DNA of 18,743 bases from JAENVT01 sp031370825 (GTDB taxonomy: Bacteria > Actinomycetota > Acidimicrobiia > Acidimicrobiales > Ilumatobacteraceae): positions 1-18,743 of the forward strand of contig JANMRB010000100.1 of the NCBI GenBank assembly GCA_031370825.1, in the 5' to 3' direction. The translations under genes and the position numbers were made by a program. Shown here one piece after another: positions 1 to 7,177 of this stretch (the first letter of the stretch is position 1; each line of letters opens with the position of its first letter). The notes beneath the pieces are model-generated. The model saw only the letters and a program-made list of their open reading frames with translations, searched no databases and had not been told where the DNA came from.

Positions 1-385
1 CACGGAATGCCGAGGGATGGCCGACCGACAGCGCGACCAGATGATCGACGCGGTCCGGCACGAACGCAGCGGTGGCCCATGCCAACGCCGCCCCCCAGTC
101 ATGACCAACGACGTGGGCACGTTGCACCCCTATGGAATCGAGCATGCCGAGCACGTCGCCGGCAAGCTCGAGGATGCCGTAGCGCTGGACCTCGGCGGGC
201 TTCGACGAGTCGCCGAAACCTCGCAGATCGGGCACGATCACGCGGTATCCGGCTTCGACCAACGCGGGCACCTGATGCCGCCACAGCGCGTGGGAGTCAG
301 GGAAGCCATGGAGCAGCAAGACGGCCGGACCATCGCCTTCATCCTGCACGGCGAACGTCAGATCGCCGAGGGCGATGTTCTTCAC
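1..385 (-). CDS. Alpha/beta hydrolase, epoxide-hydrolase-like (3' end cut by window edge)
   Basis: This is the N-terminal 128 or so residues of an alpha/beta-hydrolase-fold enzyme; the rest lies beyond the left edge. From a GTG start at 385 the protein shows the oxyanion-hole motif HGFPDS (about 26-31), the strand/loop DLRGFGDSSKP (53-63) and the nucleophile elbow GHDWGA with Asp96. An Asp nucleophile in G-H-D-W-G is typical of soluble epoxide hydrolases and haloalkane dehalogenases, which form a covalent ester with the substrate. HGFPD together with DLRGFG favours the epoxide hydrolase side. The catalytic His and the lid tyrosines would be in the missing part, so the exact reaction is not settled. 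The start is supported by a purine-rich ribosome-binding site at 391-399. The gene follows the FAD monooxygenase by 13 nt, so the two are probably co-transcribed. Confidence 0.88.
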   Translation of the reverse strand, partial: MKNIALGDLTFAVQDEGDGPAVLLLHGFPDSHALWRHQVPALVEAGYRVIVPDLRGFGDSSKPAEVQRYGILELAGDVLGMLDSIGVQRAHVVGHDWGAALAWATAAFVPDRVDHLVALSVGHPSAFR

Positions 386-390
386 GTCGG

Positions 391-399
391 TTCCTTCCT
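391..399 (-). promoter_or_regulatory. Ribosome-binding site for the alpha/beta hydrolase
   Basis: On the minus strand, GAGGAAGGA-like purines lie about 5-6 nt before the GTG at 385 and overlap the monooxygenase stop codon. An ATG at 402 opens a frame that stops after six codons, so this site selects the GTG. Confidence 0.6.
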
Positions 400-1799
400 C
401 ATGCCCCGACGAGCGAGAGCAACTCAGCTCGGCCTGGGCCGGGCAGCGGTGTCGGATCAGCGAGTGCGATGGCCCGCTCGGCGACGCCGGGGCGTGAGAC
501 CACGTTGGCACCGGTGTCGAGCAGCGAGACCACCTCGATGAAGCCTCGGAGCAGATCCGGATCCTTCGTGATGGAATTGGCCAACGCATTGCCGAGGTTC
601 CAGCCGGGATCGTCGGTCTCGTACGGATGGCCCTCGATGACAGCCTCGATCTCGGCAAGCCGGTGCCGATCGAACGCGAGCGTGTCGACGAAGTGCGGCA
701 AGACCGTCTCCGCGGTCAACTCGTCCCACCGCATCGCCAGATCCCGTGGCTCGTCGAGCGGCACCTCGCGCACCAAAGAACGAAGCGCGGCGGCGTGCAC
801 CATCCCGATCGAAATCCCGCGTCCGAGCGACGGGTTGGTGCACGCCCAGGCATCGGCCAGTGACACGACGCCGGTTGCCACCGGCTTGCCGTCGACGACG
901 TAGTTGCGCTGACGATCCTCGATCTTGGCCATCAGCTTCACGTCGGTGATCGGCTCAGCGTCGATCCAATGAGCAACAATCGGGAAGGCACTGACGACCT
1001 TCTCCCAGCACTCGATCTCCAGCAAGCTGCGTAGCGCGGCATCTTTCGAACTGGTGATTACACCGACACCCCACATGCCGTTGTCGGCCGGAAGGGTCAG
1101 GATCGAGACCGAACCGTACGGCTGCAGCAACCCACCGAAGGCGGGTGGGACCGAACCGTCGGCGGAGCGGAAGTGGCGGCCGTAGTACACGAACCCGCAG
1201 TCCTCGATCTTCTCATCGGGGCCCGCAGAGCCGGCATCTCGCAGCCGCGACGGCATCGATGAGCGTCGTCCTCCGGCGTCAACGACGAGGTCGGCAGGCA
1301 CATCCTCGCCACCCTCCGTGCGCACCCCCGTGACGTGCACGATGCCGTCGGAACCGGGACCGGTCAGCACGCCTGCAACGCCGACCCCCCGGCGAATCGT
1401 GACACCGGACGTCGCCGCGGCCATGGTCGCGATGACCGATTCGGCAACCGGGCGCCGCGCCGTGATTGTCTCGAAGTGCTCGTCGTCGTCACGCCAGCCA
1501 CCCGTGACCTCGTCGGGGATGCCGACCAGGGGGTTGAGTCGCAGAGCCCCAGCCGCGACCATGGCATCGGTCAGCCCGGGAAGTTCGGCGTCGGCGACAT
1601 GGCGGAACCTGGCGAGGAAGAGGTGCAGCATCTTGAACTGGTTGACACCGCGACGATCCCACTCGTCCCATGCGATGTCGGGCGGTGGTGGAGGCGTGGG
1701 GTCACGTTCGAGGACCGTGACCTGATGGCCGTCGTTGGCGAGCATCATCGCCGCACACATTCCGACAATGCCACCGCCTACAAACACGGTTCGTCCCAC
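399..1799 (-). CDS. FAD-dependent monooxygenase / oxidoreductase
   Basis: This flavoprotein (about 466 aa) belongs to the PHBH-like, group A monooxygenase superfamily. Its N-terminus has the Rossmann dinucleotide motif GGGIVGMCAAMML followed by an acidic strand end (VTVLERD). A central DLVVDAGGRRSSMPSRL segment corresponds to the DG motif, and a late LADAWACTNPSLGRGIS segment corresponds to the GD motif that contacts the FAD ribityl and pyrophosphate. The enzyme probably uses NAD(P)H and O2 to oxidise a small organic substrate, which cannot be named. I prefer the GTG start at 1799: a GAGGGGG site lies 5-6 nt upstream, and FAD enzymes of this kind begin just before the glycine motif. An in-frame ATG at 1853 would add 18 residues but has no visible ribosome-binding site. 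The gene lies between the PPOX flavoprotein and the alpha/beta hydrolase on the same strand. Confidence 0.85.
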   Translation of the reverse strand: MGRTVFVGGGIVGMCAAMMLANDGHQVTVLERDPTPPPPPDIAWDEWDRRGVNQFKMLHLFLARFRHVADAELPGLTDAMVAAGALRLNPLVGIPDEVTGGWRDDDEHFETITARRPVAESVIATMAAATSGVTIRRGVGVAGVLTGPGSDGIVHVTGVRTEGGEDVPADLVVDAGGRRSSMPSRLRDAGSAGPDEKIEDCGFVYYGRHFRSADGSVPPAFGGLLQPYGSVSILTLPADNGMWGVGVITSSKDAALRSLLEIECWEKVVSAFPIVAHWIDAEPITDVKLMAKIEDRQRNYVVDGKPVATGVVSLADAWACTNPSLGRGISIGMVHAAALRSLVREVPLDEPRDLAMRWDELTAETVLPHFVDTLAFDRHRLAEIEAVIEGHPYETDDPGWNLGNALANSITKDPDLLRGFIEVVSLLDTGANVVSRPGVAERAIALADPTPLPGPGRAELLSLVGA

Positions 1800-1801
1800 T
1801 G

Positions 1802-1830
1802 GAACCCCCTCTGAGTTGAACCGGTAACCA
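1802..1830 (-). promoter_or_regulatory. Possible promoter -10 and ribosome-binding site for the FAD monooxygenase
   Basis: On the minus strand a TATGGT hexamer (about 1825-1830) precedes a GAGGGGG ribosome-binding site that sits just before the GTG at 1799. I see no clear -35. The arrangement suggests the 84-nt gap after the flavoprotein gene holds an internal promoter, and it argues against translation starting at 1853. Confidence 0.3.
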
Positions 1831-1883
1831 TAATCCCGCCTCGCCGTCGACATTCGATTCGCGGCGGGCTGCAGATCACCTCA

Positions 1884-2495
1884 TCAATAGATGGTCTGGC
1901 GGACCCGCTCCGGGTACGCGGCGTCGTGGGCCTTGCCGTCGAATGCACCAGAAGTGATGGCTTCCAAGATTTCGCCGACAGACGGAAGCTCGGACGGCTG
2001 CCGATGAAGGGACGGGTCCCACAGGTGCGAGCGAATCAACGCCTTGGGACACTGTGTGTAGACCGATGCGGCGGTGACGACGATGACAGTGGTAGGCGAC
2101 TTGCCGTCGAACGTGAACGATTCGCGAAGTTGCAGGTCGGTGGTGATCTCGGCGGTACCGTTGACTCGCATCGTCACGCCGATGCCGGGCACCAGGAACA
2201 GCAGACCGATCCGCGGATCGACGATGAGGTTGCGCAGAGAATCAAGGCGGTTGTTGCCGCGCCGGTCGGGCATCAGCAAGGTGCGCTCATCGACGACCCG
2301 AACGAACCCTGGAGGGTCGCCACGCGGCGAGCAGTCGACACCGCCCGGTCCGGAGGTGGCGACGATGACGAACGGAGATGCCTCGATGTACGCACGGTGC
2401 AGTTCGGTGAGGTGGTCGATCTCCTTGGTGACCGAGGTCGCTACCGGCGCGTCGTACAACGCTTCCAACTCCGCGACCGTGCGAACGATTGACAC
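1884..2495 (-). CDS. PPOX-type FMN flavoprotein, MSMEG_1061-like
   Basis: This 203-aa protein resembles the pyridoxamine-5'-phosphate-oxidase-like split-barrel flavoproteins of the MSMEG_1061/DR2398 group. The typical blocks are visible in order: an N-terminal VAELEALYDAP, then ASPFVIVATSGPGGVDCSPRG, GFVRVVDERTLLMPDRRGNNRLDSL, PRIGLLFLVPG, then MRVNGTAEI and CPKALIRSHLWDP. The Ser-Pro-Arg-Gly and Asp-Arg-Arg-Gly-Asn-Asn stretches are where this family binds FMN phosphate and dimerises. Substrates are mostly unknown in the family; F420- or FMN-dependent reductions are typical of its relatives. The start is GTG, which fits the N-terminus of relatives. It has no Shine-Dalgarno sequence but has a TAGTCT hexamer 6 nt upstream, so the message may be leaderless. 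The start codon lies within a strong inverted repeat (2491-2520). Confidence 0.85.
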   Translation of the reverse strand: MSIVRTVAELEALYDAPVATSVTKEIDHLTELHRAYIEASPFVIVATSGPGGVDCSPRGDPPGFVRVVDERTLLMPDRRGNNRLDSLRNLIVDPRIGLLFLVPGIGVTMRVNGTAEITTDLQLRESFTFDGKSPTTVIVVTAASVYTQCPKALIRSHLWDPSLHRQPSELPSVGEILEAITSGAFDGKAHDAAYPERVRQTIY

Positions 2496-2520
2496 GACGC
2501 GAGACTAACGCTGTCGTGTC
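2491..2520. repeat. Inverted repeat over the flavoprotein start codon and -10 box
   Basis: The arms GACACGAC (2491-2498) and GTCGTGTC (2513-2520) are perfect 8-bp complements. An inner GCG (2499-2501) and CGC (2509-2511) add 3 bp past a one-base bulge, leaving a 7-base loop. The left arm contains the GTG start codon (2493-2495) and the loop covers the likely -10 box. No T-tract follows in either direction, so an operator or a start-sequestering hairpin is more likely than a terminator. Confidence 0.6.
2502..2507 (-). promoter_or_regulatory. Putative -10 box of a leaderless promoter for the PPOX flavoprotein
   Basis: On the minus strand TAGTCT matches TANNNT and ends exactly 6 nt before the GTG at 2495, the usual geometry of leaderless actinobacterial transcripts. 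There is no convincing -35. The same layout occurs before the metallopeptidase gene at 8697. Confidence 0.4.
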
Positions 2521-2535
2521 AGCCGGCGCCTGAGT

Positions 2536-2874
2536 TCAGCCTTCGACGGGTGCCTGGATCCGATAGCGATGACCGTCGGGATCCTGGATCACCATCACCT
2601 TGGTTCCCCAGTGAGTTTCGGTGAATGGGCTGACGACCTCGACGCCGGCGGGTATCTCGTAGTCAGCCCCGGCACCGAGGTACATCTCGGTAGCGAGAGG
2701 ATCTTCGATCGACTGCTCGGCGATGAAAACCGCCGGACCACCGCACGGGTGGCGCAGCATTCCTGAGCCATGGCCGGTTTCGAACTCCACCGCGAAGCCG
2801 AGTCGCTGCTAGAACGCAACGGCCTTGCCCCAATCGTGAGTCTCTACGTAATGGTGGTCGAATCCTGTCGTCAC
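2536..2874 (-). pseudogene. VOC / glyoxalase-fold protein interrupted by one in-frame TAG
   Basis: Read from the GTG at 2874, the frame gives a normal-length VOC single-domain protein (112 residues if complete): VTTGFDHHYVETHDWGKAVAF, then a TAG at 2809-2811, then QRLGFAVEFETGHGSGML and on to HWGTKVMVIQDPDGHRYRIQAP. Apart from that one codon the frame is intact. Related VOC proteins often have Trp or Tyr at this point (AVAFWQ), and TGG to TAG is a single base change. The GTG overlaps the stop of the Rieske gene (GTGA), with a GGGAG ribosome-binding site before it, so the gene was translationally coupled to the oxygenase. A downstream GTG at 2790 could restart translation, but the product would lack the first beta strand and there is no Shine-Dalgarno sequence. 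A sequencing error is the main alternative to a recent pseudogene. Confidence 0.85.
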
Positions 2875-4076
2875 TCCTGCTCCCTTCGCATCTGATCGGC
2901 GAATGATTGTCCCGCCCCGGTGAGCGCCCGGGCGAGGTACCTGTCGAAGTCGTACACGTTTCGCTCGAGGTACGAAAGCGGGCCGCGAACCACGCCTGGC
3001 CCCCGTATGCCTTGGAACACGCCTTCGACAATCGGTCGGTCCTCAGCGTTGACAAGGTTCAGCAGCCGCAGCAGATCCGCTACGTACGAAGCTGGATCCG
3101 ACTGATCTGCCAGCACCTCGGGGGCAACGGAAACGTCCCAACGGATGCGCACCTTTCCGACTCCGAGCGGGCTGAGCTGCAGGTACCACAGCCAATCGGG
3201 CTGCAATTGCAGGAGATGTGTGGGAAACACGGCGCCGAGCACGATGGTGTGCCGCCAGTCGCCGTCCAGCGTGGCGTTGGACGGATGAGCGACGCCGGAC
3301 GTGGCGTCGGCGTCGTGACCGACCAGGTGGTAGGCGAAGTGATCGGTTCCCTCGTGCATAGCGGTCTTCAGACTGTTGTCGCCGTTCTTGGCGAAGCTGT
3401 TCTTGTGGACCTTGAACACGTGATATGCGTCCATGAAGTTCTCATAGAGGAGCTTCCAATTGGTGTCCCACACCTCGAGCGCACTGTGCACGGGGACGTA
3501 ACCGGCCATCCGGTATCGACCGACGACTTCGGTGAGCCCTGCCAGTCGACCACCGAGCTCGGGCGCATCGGGATCTTGCGTGACGAACAGAAACCCTTCC
3601 CACTCCTCGAGCCGGATAGAGGTGAGACGGTGGTCGGCCGGGTCGAACGCCCTCCCGGTCGCGTCGATCGTGCGGTTCATGTATGGCGCACCGATCAGCT
3701 GACCATCCAGCCGGTAGACCCACGCGTGATACGGGCAGGTGAGACGAGACTCGTTGCCACATCCATGCAGCAGCGGCGAGCCCCGATGGACGCAGGCGTT
3801 GTCGAACGCGTTGATCGAGCCATCGTCGCCTCGCAGCGCGATGATCGATCGATTCTGGCCGAAGAATGACGGGTCGGCCGAGGGGATCTCGGCGGTGATG
3901 TAGTCACCGGATCGCGCGATGTCCGCCGTGCGGCCGATGCATGACCATTCGTGCGAGAAGATTCGACGATGCTCTTGTGCGAGCACCTCATCCGAGGTGT
4001 ACGCGGCCGCAGGCAGCATGCGCGCCTGTGCAAACGGGAGAAGTGCGTGCTCCGTCAGTTCACTGAAGATCGACAT
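2871..4076 (-). CDS. Rieske non-heme iron oxygenase, alpha subunit
   Basis: This is an aromatic-ring-hydroxylating-type oxygenase alpha subunit of 401 aa. With the ATG at 4076 as residue 1, the Rieske [2Fe-2S] ligands are Cys95, His97 (CVHRG), Cys114 and His117 (CPYH). The mononuclear iron site is in FMDAYHVFKVH: His219 and His224, with the bridging Asp216, and a probable third ligand Asp346 in the late AEDRPIVEG segment. The enzyme would take electrons from a ferredoxin/reductase to hydroxylate or demethylate a substrate, but no such partner, and no beta subunit, is encoded here. The frame extends upstream to 4160, but ATG 4076 matches the usual N-terminus and follows a GGAAGG site by about 11 nt. 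It overlaps the upstream gene by 17 nt and overlaps the broken VOC gene by 4 nt. Confidence 0.93.
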   Translation of the reverse strand: MSIFSELTEHALLPFAQARMLPAAAYTSDEVLAQEHRRIFSHEWSCIGRTADIARSGDYITAEIPSADPSFFGQNRSIIALRGDDGSINAFDNACVHRGSPLLHGCGNESRLTCPYHAWVYRLDGQLIGAPYMNRTIDATGRAFDPADHRLTSIRLEEWEGFLFVTQDPDAPELGGRLAGLTEVVGRYRMAGYVPVHSALEVWDTNWKLLYENFMDAYHVFKVHKNSFAKNGDNSLKTAMHEGTDHFAYHLVGHDADATSGVAHPSNATLDGDWRHTIVLGAVFPTHLLQLQPDWLWYLQLSPLGVGKVRIRWDVSVAPEVLADQSDPASYVADLLRLLNLVNAEDRPIVEGVFQGIRGPGVVRGPLSYLERNVYDFDRYLARALTGAGQSFADQMRREQE

Positions 4077-4773
4077 CGAGCGGTTTGCCTTCCTTCCACG
4101 GCAGGGTCGAGAGCGTAACGAGCCATTGATCTCCGGATCGCTCCGCAACACTGAACTCACAGTCCAGCAGAGCCTCCATCATCGGTCGATCACCCTTGTG
4201 TTGGTCGAGCAACTCGCTCAGCCGGGCTTGGCGCGGAATCGGAATGGTTCGATCGCGGACCAGCACAGCGATGTCGCCGGCGCGATAGACGAGGTCATCG
4301 CCGACACGAGAAACAGTCAGCGATGCTCGGCTGCCGGGAACCAGCCGCCACTCCTCGCGGTAGGTCTCGCTTGGCGCGAGTTCGCACATGACGGTTGCAT
4401 CTGCGTTCCAGGTCATCTCGCCCGGTTCCGGAAACGCCGACACCGGTTGGAAGTTCACACCGTGGCCACGCGTGTGCCAGTTGGCGGTTGCCTGACGCAG
4501 TCCGTCGGCATCAACGACGACCGGGCCACACGTGGTGAAGCCACTGCTTGCATCGCTCGCCGCAATTGCGTAGAGGTCATCGAGCGTGCACTCTTCGAAG
4601 CCGCCGCGATCCGCGAGGTCGCGGCGACGACTGTCCACTCGCACGTCGACCATCAAGGACTCGGTCTGCAGCCACACAACAGAGGTCGTGTCATCGCGGC
4701 TGCCATCGCGGAACTCGATCCAGGCCCGCCGCCAGCAACCCAGCATCAAATCGGGGACAGTTGTTGAGGCCAC
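4060..4773 (-). CDS. Conserved-looking protein of unknown function
   Basis: I do not recognise this 237-aa protein. It is soluble, with no signal peptide or membrane segment, and looks beta-rich, with alternating hydrophobic strands. Distinctive segments are LGCWRRAWIEFRDGSRDDTT and SVVWLQTESLMVDVRV near the N-terminus, GVNFQPVSAFPEPGEMTW in the middle, and CELAPSETYREEWRLVPGS further on. The Trp-rich strands followed by a 'LQT' and 'DVRV' strand suggest two lipocalin-like or barrel-like lobes, which is a guess from pattern only. It starts with GTG 12 nt after the nitrilase stop and overlaps the Rieske start by 17 nt, so it is probably produced together with both. A role as a binding or accessory protein for a substrate handled by its neighbours is possible but not shown. 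Confidence 0.8.
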   Translation of the reverse strand: MASTTVPDLMLGCWRRAWIEFRDGSRDDTTSVVWLQTESLMVDVRVDSRRRDLADRGGFEECTLDDLYAIAASDASSGFTTCGPVVVDADGLRQATANWHTRGHGVNFQPVSAFPEPGEMTWNADATVMCELAPSETYREEWRLVPGSRASLTVSRVGDDLVYRAGDIAVLVRDRTIPIPRQARLSELLDQHKGDRPMMEALLDCEFSVAERSGDQWLVTLSTLPWKEGKPLDVDLQ

Positions 4774-4785
4774 TGCTCGCTTTGT

Positions 4786-5556
4786 CTAGCGACGGTCCTG
4801 TAGGAATCGGAAACGGTCGCGCACCTCGGCGACTCGCTCCGCCGTGATGTCGGCCAGCAAGATGCTCTCGGTCTGCGCGGCACTTGCCAATATCTCGCCC
4901 AGTGGGTCGATGATCCTCGAGTCTCCGCTGTATGGGATCCCGTTTCCGCTGCCGACACGGTTGCACCCGATCACGTAGGCCTGGTTCTCGATCGCCCGGG
5001 CCTGAAGCAGCGTTGCCCACGGCAATCGCCGCGCCTCGGGCCAGTTCGCCGGAACGAGGTACACATCGGTGCTGTCTGCGAGTTGCCAGAACTCGTCCGC
5101 GAATCGCAGGTCGTAGCACACGAACAGCGTGACCCGCAGGCCCTCGACATCGACAGTGACGAACTGATCGCCCGCACGGAAGTGCTTCGTCTCGCCGCCG
5201 TACGTGAAGGGATGGATCTTGCGGTAACGGTGCTCGGTGCCGTCCGGCGCCGCAAGGACGAACGTGTTGTGCGGTCGTTGGTCGTCGCTCGGCGCATCCG
5301 CCGTGATCTCGGGGCACGACCCACCCACCCATGCTCCGTGCAAGCGAGCCTGCTCGACGAGGAACTGCGAGGATGGACCACCCTGCGGTTCGCCGAGGTC
5401 GTCGCGATCTGTTGCGAACCCGGTCGAGAACGTCTCGGTGAGCAGGATCAGGCGTGCTCCGGCGGCTGCCGCGCCGGAGATCAAGGGTGTGAGGTGAGCG
5501 AAGTTGGCTTGCCGATCACACCAGACGATGTCGTGTTGTATCGCGGCGACGCGCAT
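4786..5556 (-). CDS. Carbon-nitrogen hydrolase, omega-amidase (Nit2/YafV)-like
   Basis: This is a nitrilase-superfamily amidohydrolase of 256 aa. The catalytic triad is visible as Glu41 (LILLTETFSTGF), Lys113 (YRKIHPFTYGGE) and Cys147 (LFVCYDLRF). The RKIHPF and CYDLRF contexts fit the omega-amidase branch (Nit2, YafV), which hydrolyses alpha-ketoglutaramate and alpha-ketosuccinamate to the 2-oxoacid and ammonia. It acts in the cytoplasm, usually as a homodimer. The gene lies 9 nt after a class I/II aminotransferase, the classic partner: glutamine transamination makes the amide that omega-amidase removes, which pulls the reaction forward. Another N-carbamoyl or amide substrate linked to the neighbouring Rieske oxygenase cannot be excluded. 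Length and motifs are normal. Confidence 0.9.
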   Translation of the reverse strand: MRVAAIQHDIVWCDRQANFAHLTPLISGAAAAGARLILLTETFSTGFATDRDDLGEPQGGPSSQFLVEQARLHGAWVGGSCPEITADAPSDDQRPHNTFVLAAPDGTEHRYRKIHPFTYGGETKHFRAGDQFVTVDVEGLRVTLFVCYDLRFADEFWQLADSTDVYLVPANWPEARRLPWATLLQARAIENQAYVIGCNRVGSGNGIPYSGDSRIIDPLGEILASAAQTESILLADITAERVAEVRDRFRFLQDRR

Positions 5557-5565
5557 GTGCGCAGA

Positions 5566-6744
5566 CTATCCGGTGGCTAGTTTGGCCAGTCGCTCGGCGG
5601 CCTCGTCGAGGACCTCGGGCCGCTTGCAAAACGCGAACCTGACGAGGTGCCGACCCTCATGCCGGTTGGCGTAGAACACCTCGTTGGGAATCGCCACCAC
5701 TCCGCACCGTCCGGGTAGGGCGCGGCAGAAGGCCATACCATCGCCGTCGGGTTGCACGGGCCGAATGTCGACCGTGACGAAGTAGGTGCCATGCGTCGGG
5801 TACACCGTGAACCCGGCCGCGTGCAGGCCCGGCAGCAGCCGATCACGCTTGGACTGCATGTCCGCGGCAAAGTCGGTGAAGAACGAATCGGGGAGGCCGA
5901 GACCAACTGCTATCGCCGGCTGGAACGGAGCGCCGCTCACATACGTCAGGAACTGCTTGGCGGTGCGCGCCGCGGCGAGGAGTGCGGGTGGCGCGCAGAT
6001 CCAACCGATCTTCCATCCCGTCGTGTTGAACGTCTTGCCCCCGCTCGAGATCACCAGCGTGCGCTCGCGCATCCCCGGCAGGGTTGCCAGCGGGATGTGA
6101 GTCGCGTCATCGAACACGAGATGCTCGTAGACCTCGTCGGTGATCACCAGCAGGTCGTGCTCGATTGCCAGGTCGGCGATAAGCCGGAGTTCATTGGCAT
6201 CGAGCACGTGCCCCGTCGGGTTGTGCGGCGAGTTGATGAGCAGCAACTTCGTCTTCGGTGTGATGGCAGCGCGGAGCTCATCGGGATCGAAGAGGTAGTT
6301 CGGCGGGCGCAACGTGACTGGTTTGGCAACGGCACCCGCCAGGGAGATGCATGCCTGGTAGCTGTCGTACATCGGCTCGAACAGCACCACCTCGTCGCCG
6401 GTGTCGAGCAGACCCATGAGCGCGCCGGCCAGCGCCTCGGTTGCGCCTGTGGTGACCAGTACCTCCGAATCGGGGTCGTACCGCAAGTCGTAGAACCGCT
6501 GCTGATGGGCGGCGATCGCCTCGCGCAACACTGGCATCCCCGGTCCGGGGGGATACTGATTGATGTCGGCGTTGATGGCCTCAATAGCTGCGTCGAGTAC
6601 CTCGCGGGGCCCCGCGGTATCGGGGAACCCCTGGCCGAGGTTGACGCTTCCCGTGGAAACGGCAAGCGAGCTCATCTCGGCAAAGATCGTGGTCCCAAAA
6701 CCCTGCAGCTTGGCGGTGAGGTATGGAAGGCGCGCTGACGACAC
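5566..6744 (-). CDS. Pyridoxal-phosphate aminotransferase, class I/II (Rv0858c/KAT-like)
   Basis: This fold-type I aminotransferase (392 aa) resembles, as I remember it, mycobacterial Rv0858c (annotated as N-succinyldiaminopimelate aminotransferase, DapC) and kynurenine/glutamine transaminases. Visible features are VNLGQGFPD near residue 35, NQYPPGPG (62-69), INSPHNPTG (170-178), ITDEVYEHL with the pyridine-binding Asp203 and Tyr206, and the Schiff-base Lys237 in SSGGKTFNTTGWKIGW. A late HLVRFAFCK holds the carboxylate-binding Arg. Substrate choice between diaminopimelate synthesis and glutamine/methionine transamination is not decided by sequence. The adjacent omega-amidase favours a glutamine transaminase role. 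The start is GTG at 6744, 18 nt after the upstream lipoprotein gene; the N-terminus lines up with Rv0858c as I recall it, though the ribosome-binding site is weak. Confidence 0.92.
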   Translation of the reverse strand: MSSARLPYLTAKLQGFGTTIFAEMSSLAVSTGSVNLGQGFPDTAGPREVLDAAIEAINADINQYPPGPGMPVLREAIAAHQQRFYDLRYDPDSEVLVTTGATEALAGALMGLLDTGDEVVLFEPMYDSYQACISLAGAVAKPVTLRPPNYLFDPDELRAAITPKTKLLLINSPHNPTGHVLDANELRLIADLAIEHDLLVITDEVYEHLVFDDATHIPLATLPGMRERTLVISSGGKTFNTTGWKIGWICAPPALLAAARTAKQFLTYVSGAPFQPAIAVGLGLPDSFFTDFAADMQSKRDRLLPGLHAAGFTVYPTHGTYFVTVDIRPVQPDGDGMAFCRALPGRCGVVAIPNEVFYANRHEGRHLVRFAFCKRPEVLDEAAERLAKLATG

Positions 6745-6762
6745 GCCGTGAGCGTAGGCGGC

Positions 6763-7164
6763 TCAGGCGACGGTGATGGTGCCGTGCATCGCGCTGTGAA
6801 TCTTGCAGTGGATCTTGTAGGTACCCGCTGCTGGGATCGTCAGCGTCGCTGTGCCGCTGCCGGGCACGCTGACGTCGAATGAGCCGGCGTCGTCGGTGAC
6901 GGTGTGTCCTGCGCTGTCGTTGTTGGTGATGGTCAACTCCTGGCCGGCAGTGGCGGAGGTCGTGCCGAAGTTGAAGCCCGCGATCGTCATGCCGCCGCCG
7001 GCCGCCGCAGCTGTCGTGTCACCGGCCGCAGCTGTCGTGTCGCCGGCGCCGGTCGCCGCGGGCGCACCCGTGCTGCTGGTCTTGCTGTCGCTGCTACACG
7101 CGGGAACGACGAAGGTCAACAGGCAGGCACTTCCGAGGACGAGGCGCATTTTGTTCTTGGTCAT
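6763..7164 (-). CDS. Cupredoxin-domain lipoprotein (blue-copper-like)
   Basis: This small exported lipoprotein (133 aa) has a signal peptide with a lipobox, VPAC, that places the lipidated cysteine at residue 23. A Ser/Thr/Ala-rich tether follows, with the heptapeptide GDTTAAA repeated twice (41-54). A single cupredoxin domain occupies about 59-133. Likely type-1 copper ligands are His87 (SAGHTVTDD), Cys120, His123 and Met126 in IHCKIHSAMHG, which fits the plastocyanin/EfeO-like spacing. It would sit on the outer face of the membrane and bind copper or carry electrons; its redox partner is unknown. A GGAGA ribosome-binding site lies 5 nt before the ATG. The gene starts 13 nt after the cytidine deaminase and precedes the aminotransferase by 18 nt. 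Confidence 0.9.
   Translation of the reverse strand: MTKNKMRLVLGSACLLTFVVPACSSDSKTSSTGAPAATGAGDTTAAAGDTTAAAAGGGMTIAGFNFGTTSATAGQELTITNNDSAGHTVTDDAGSFDVSVPGSGTATLTIPAAGTYKIHCKIHSAMHGTITVA
7004..7041 (-). repeat. Two direct copies of a 17-bp sequence within the lipoprotein tether
   Basis: GCCGCAGCTGTCGTGTC occurs at 7004-7020 and 7025-7041, a period of 21 bp that encodes the doubled GDTTAAA heptapeptide. In-frame tether repeats like this can change copy number by slippage. Confidence 0.8.
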
Positions 7165-7177
7165 GATCTCTCCATTT

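Noticed and set aside
400..402. ATG overlapping the FAD monooxygenase stop (ATGA) as the hydrolase start
   Set aside because: It is out of frame with the hydrolase and hits a stop after six codons; GTG at 385 has the correct frame and ribosome-binding site.
2809..2811. TAG read as pyrrolysine or another special amino acid
   Set aside because: No insertion element or pyl genes are visible, and the aromatic residue usual in relatives at this site makes a nonsense change from TGG the simpler explanation.
2907..3869. Long open plus-strand frame (320 codons) antisense to the Rieske gene
   Set aside because: High GC makes long shadow frames common. The minus strand carries all Rieske and iron-site motifs, and the plus frame has no recognisable domain.
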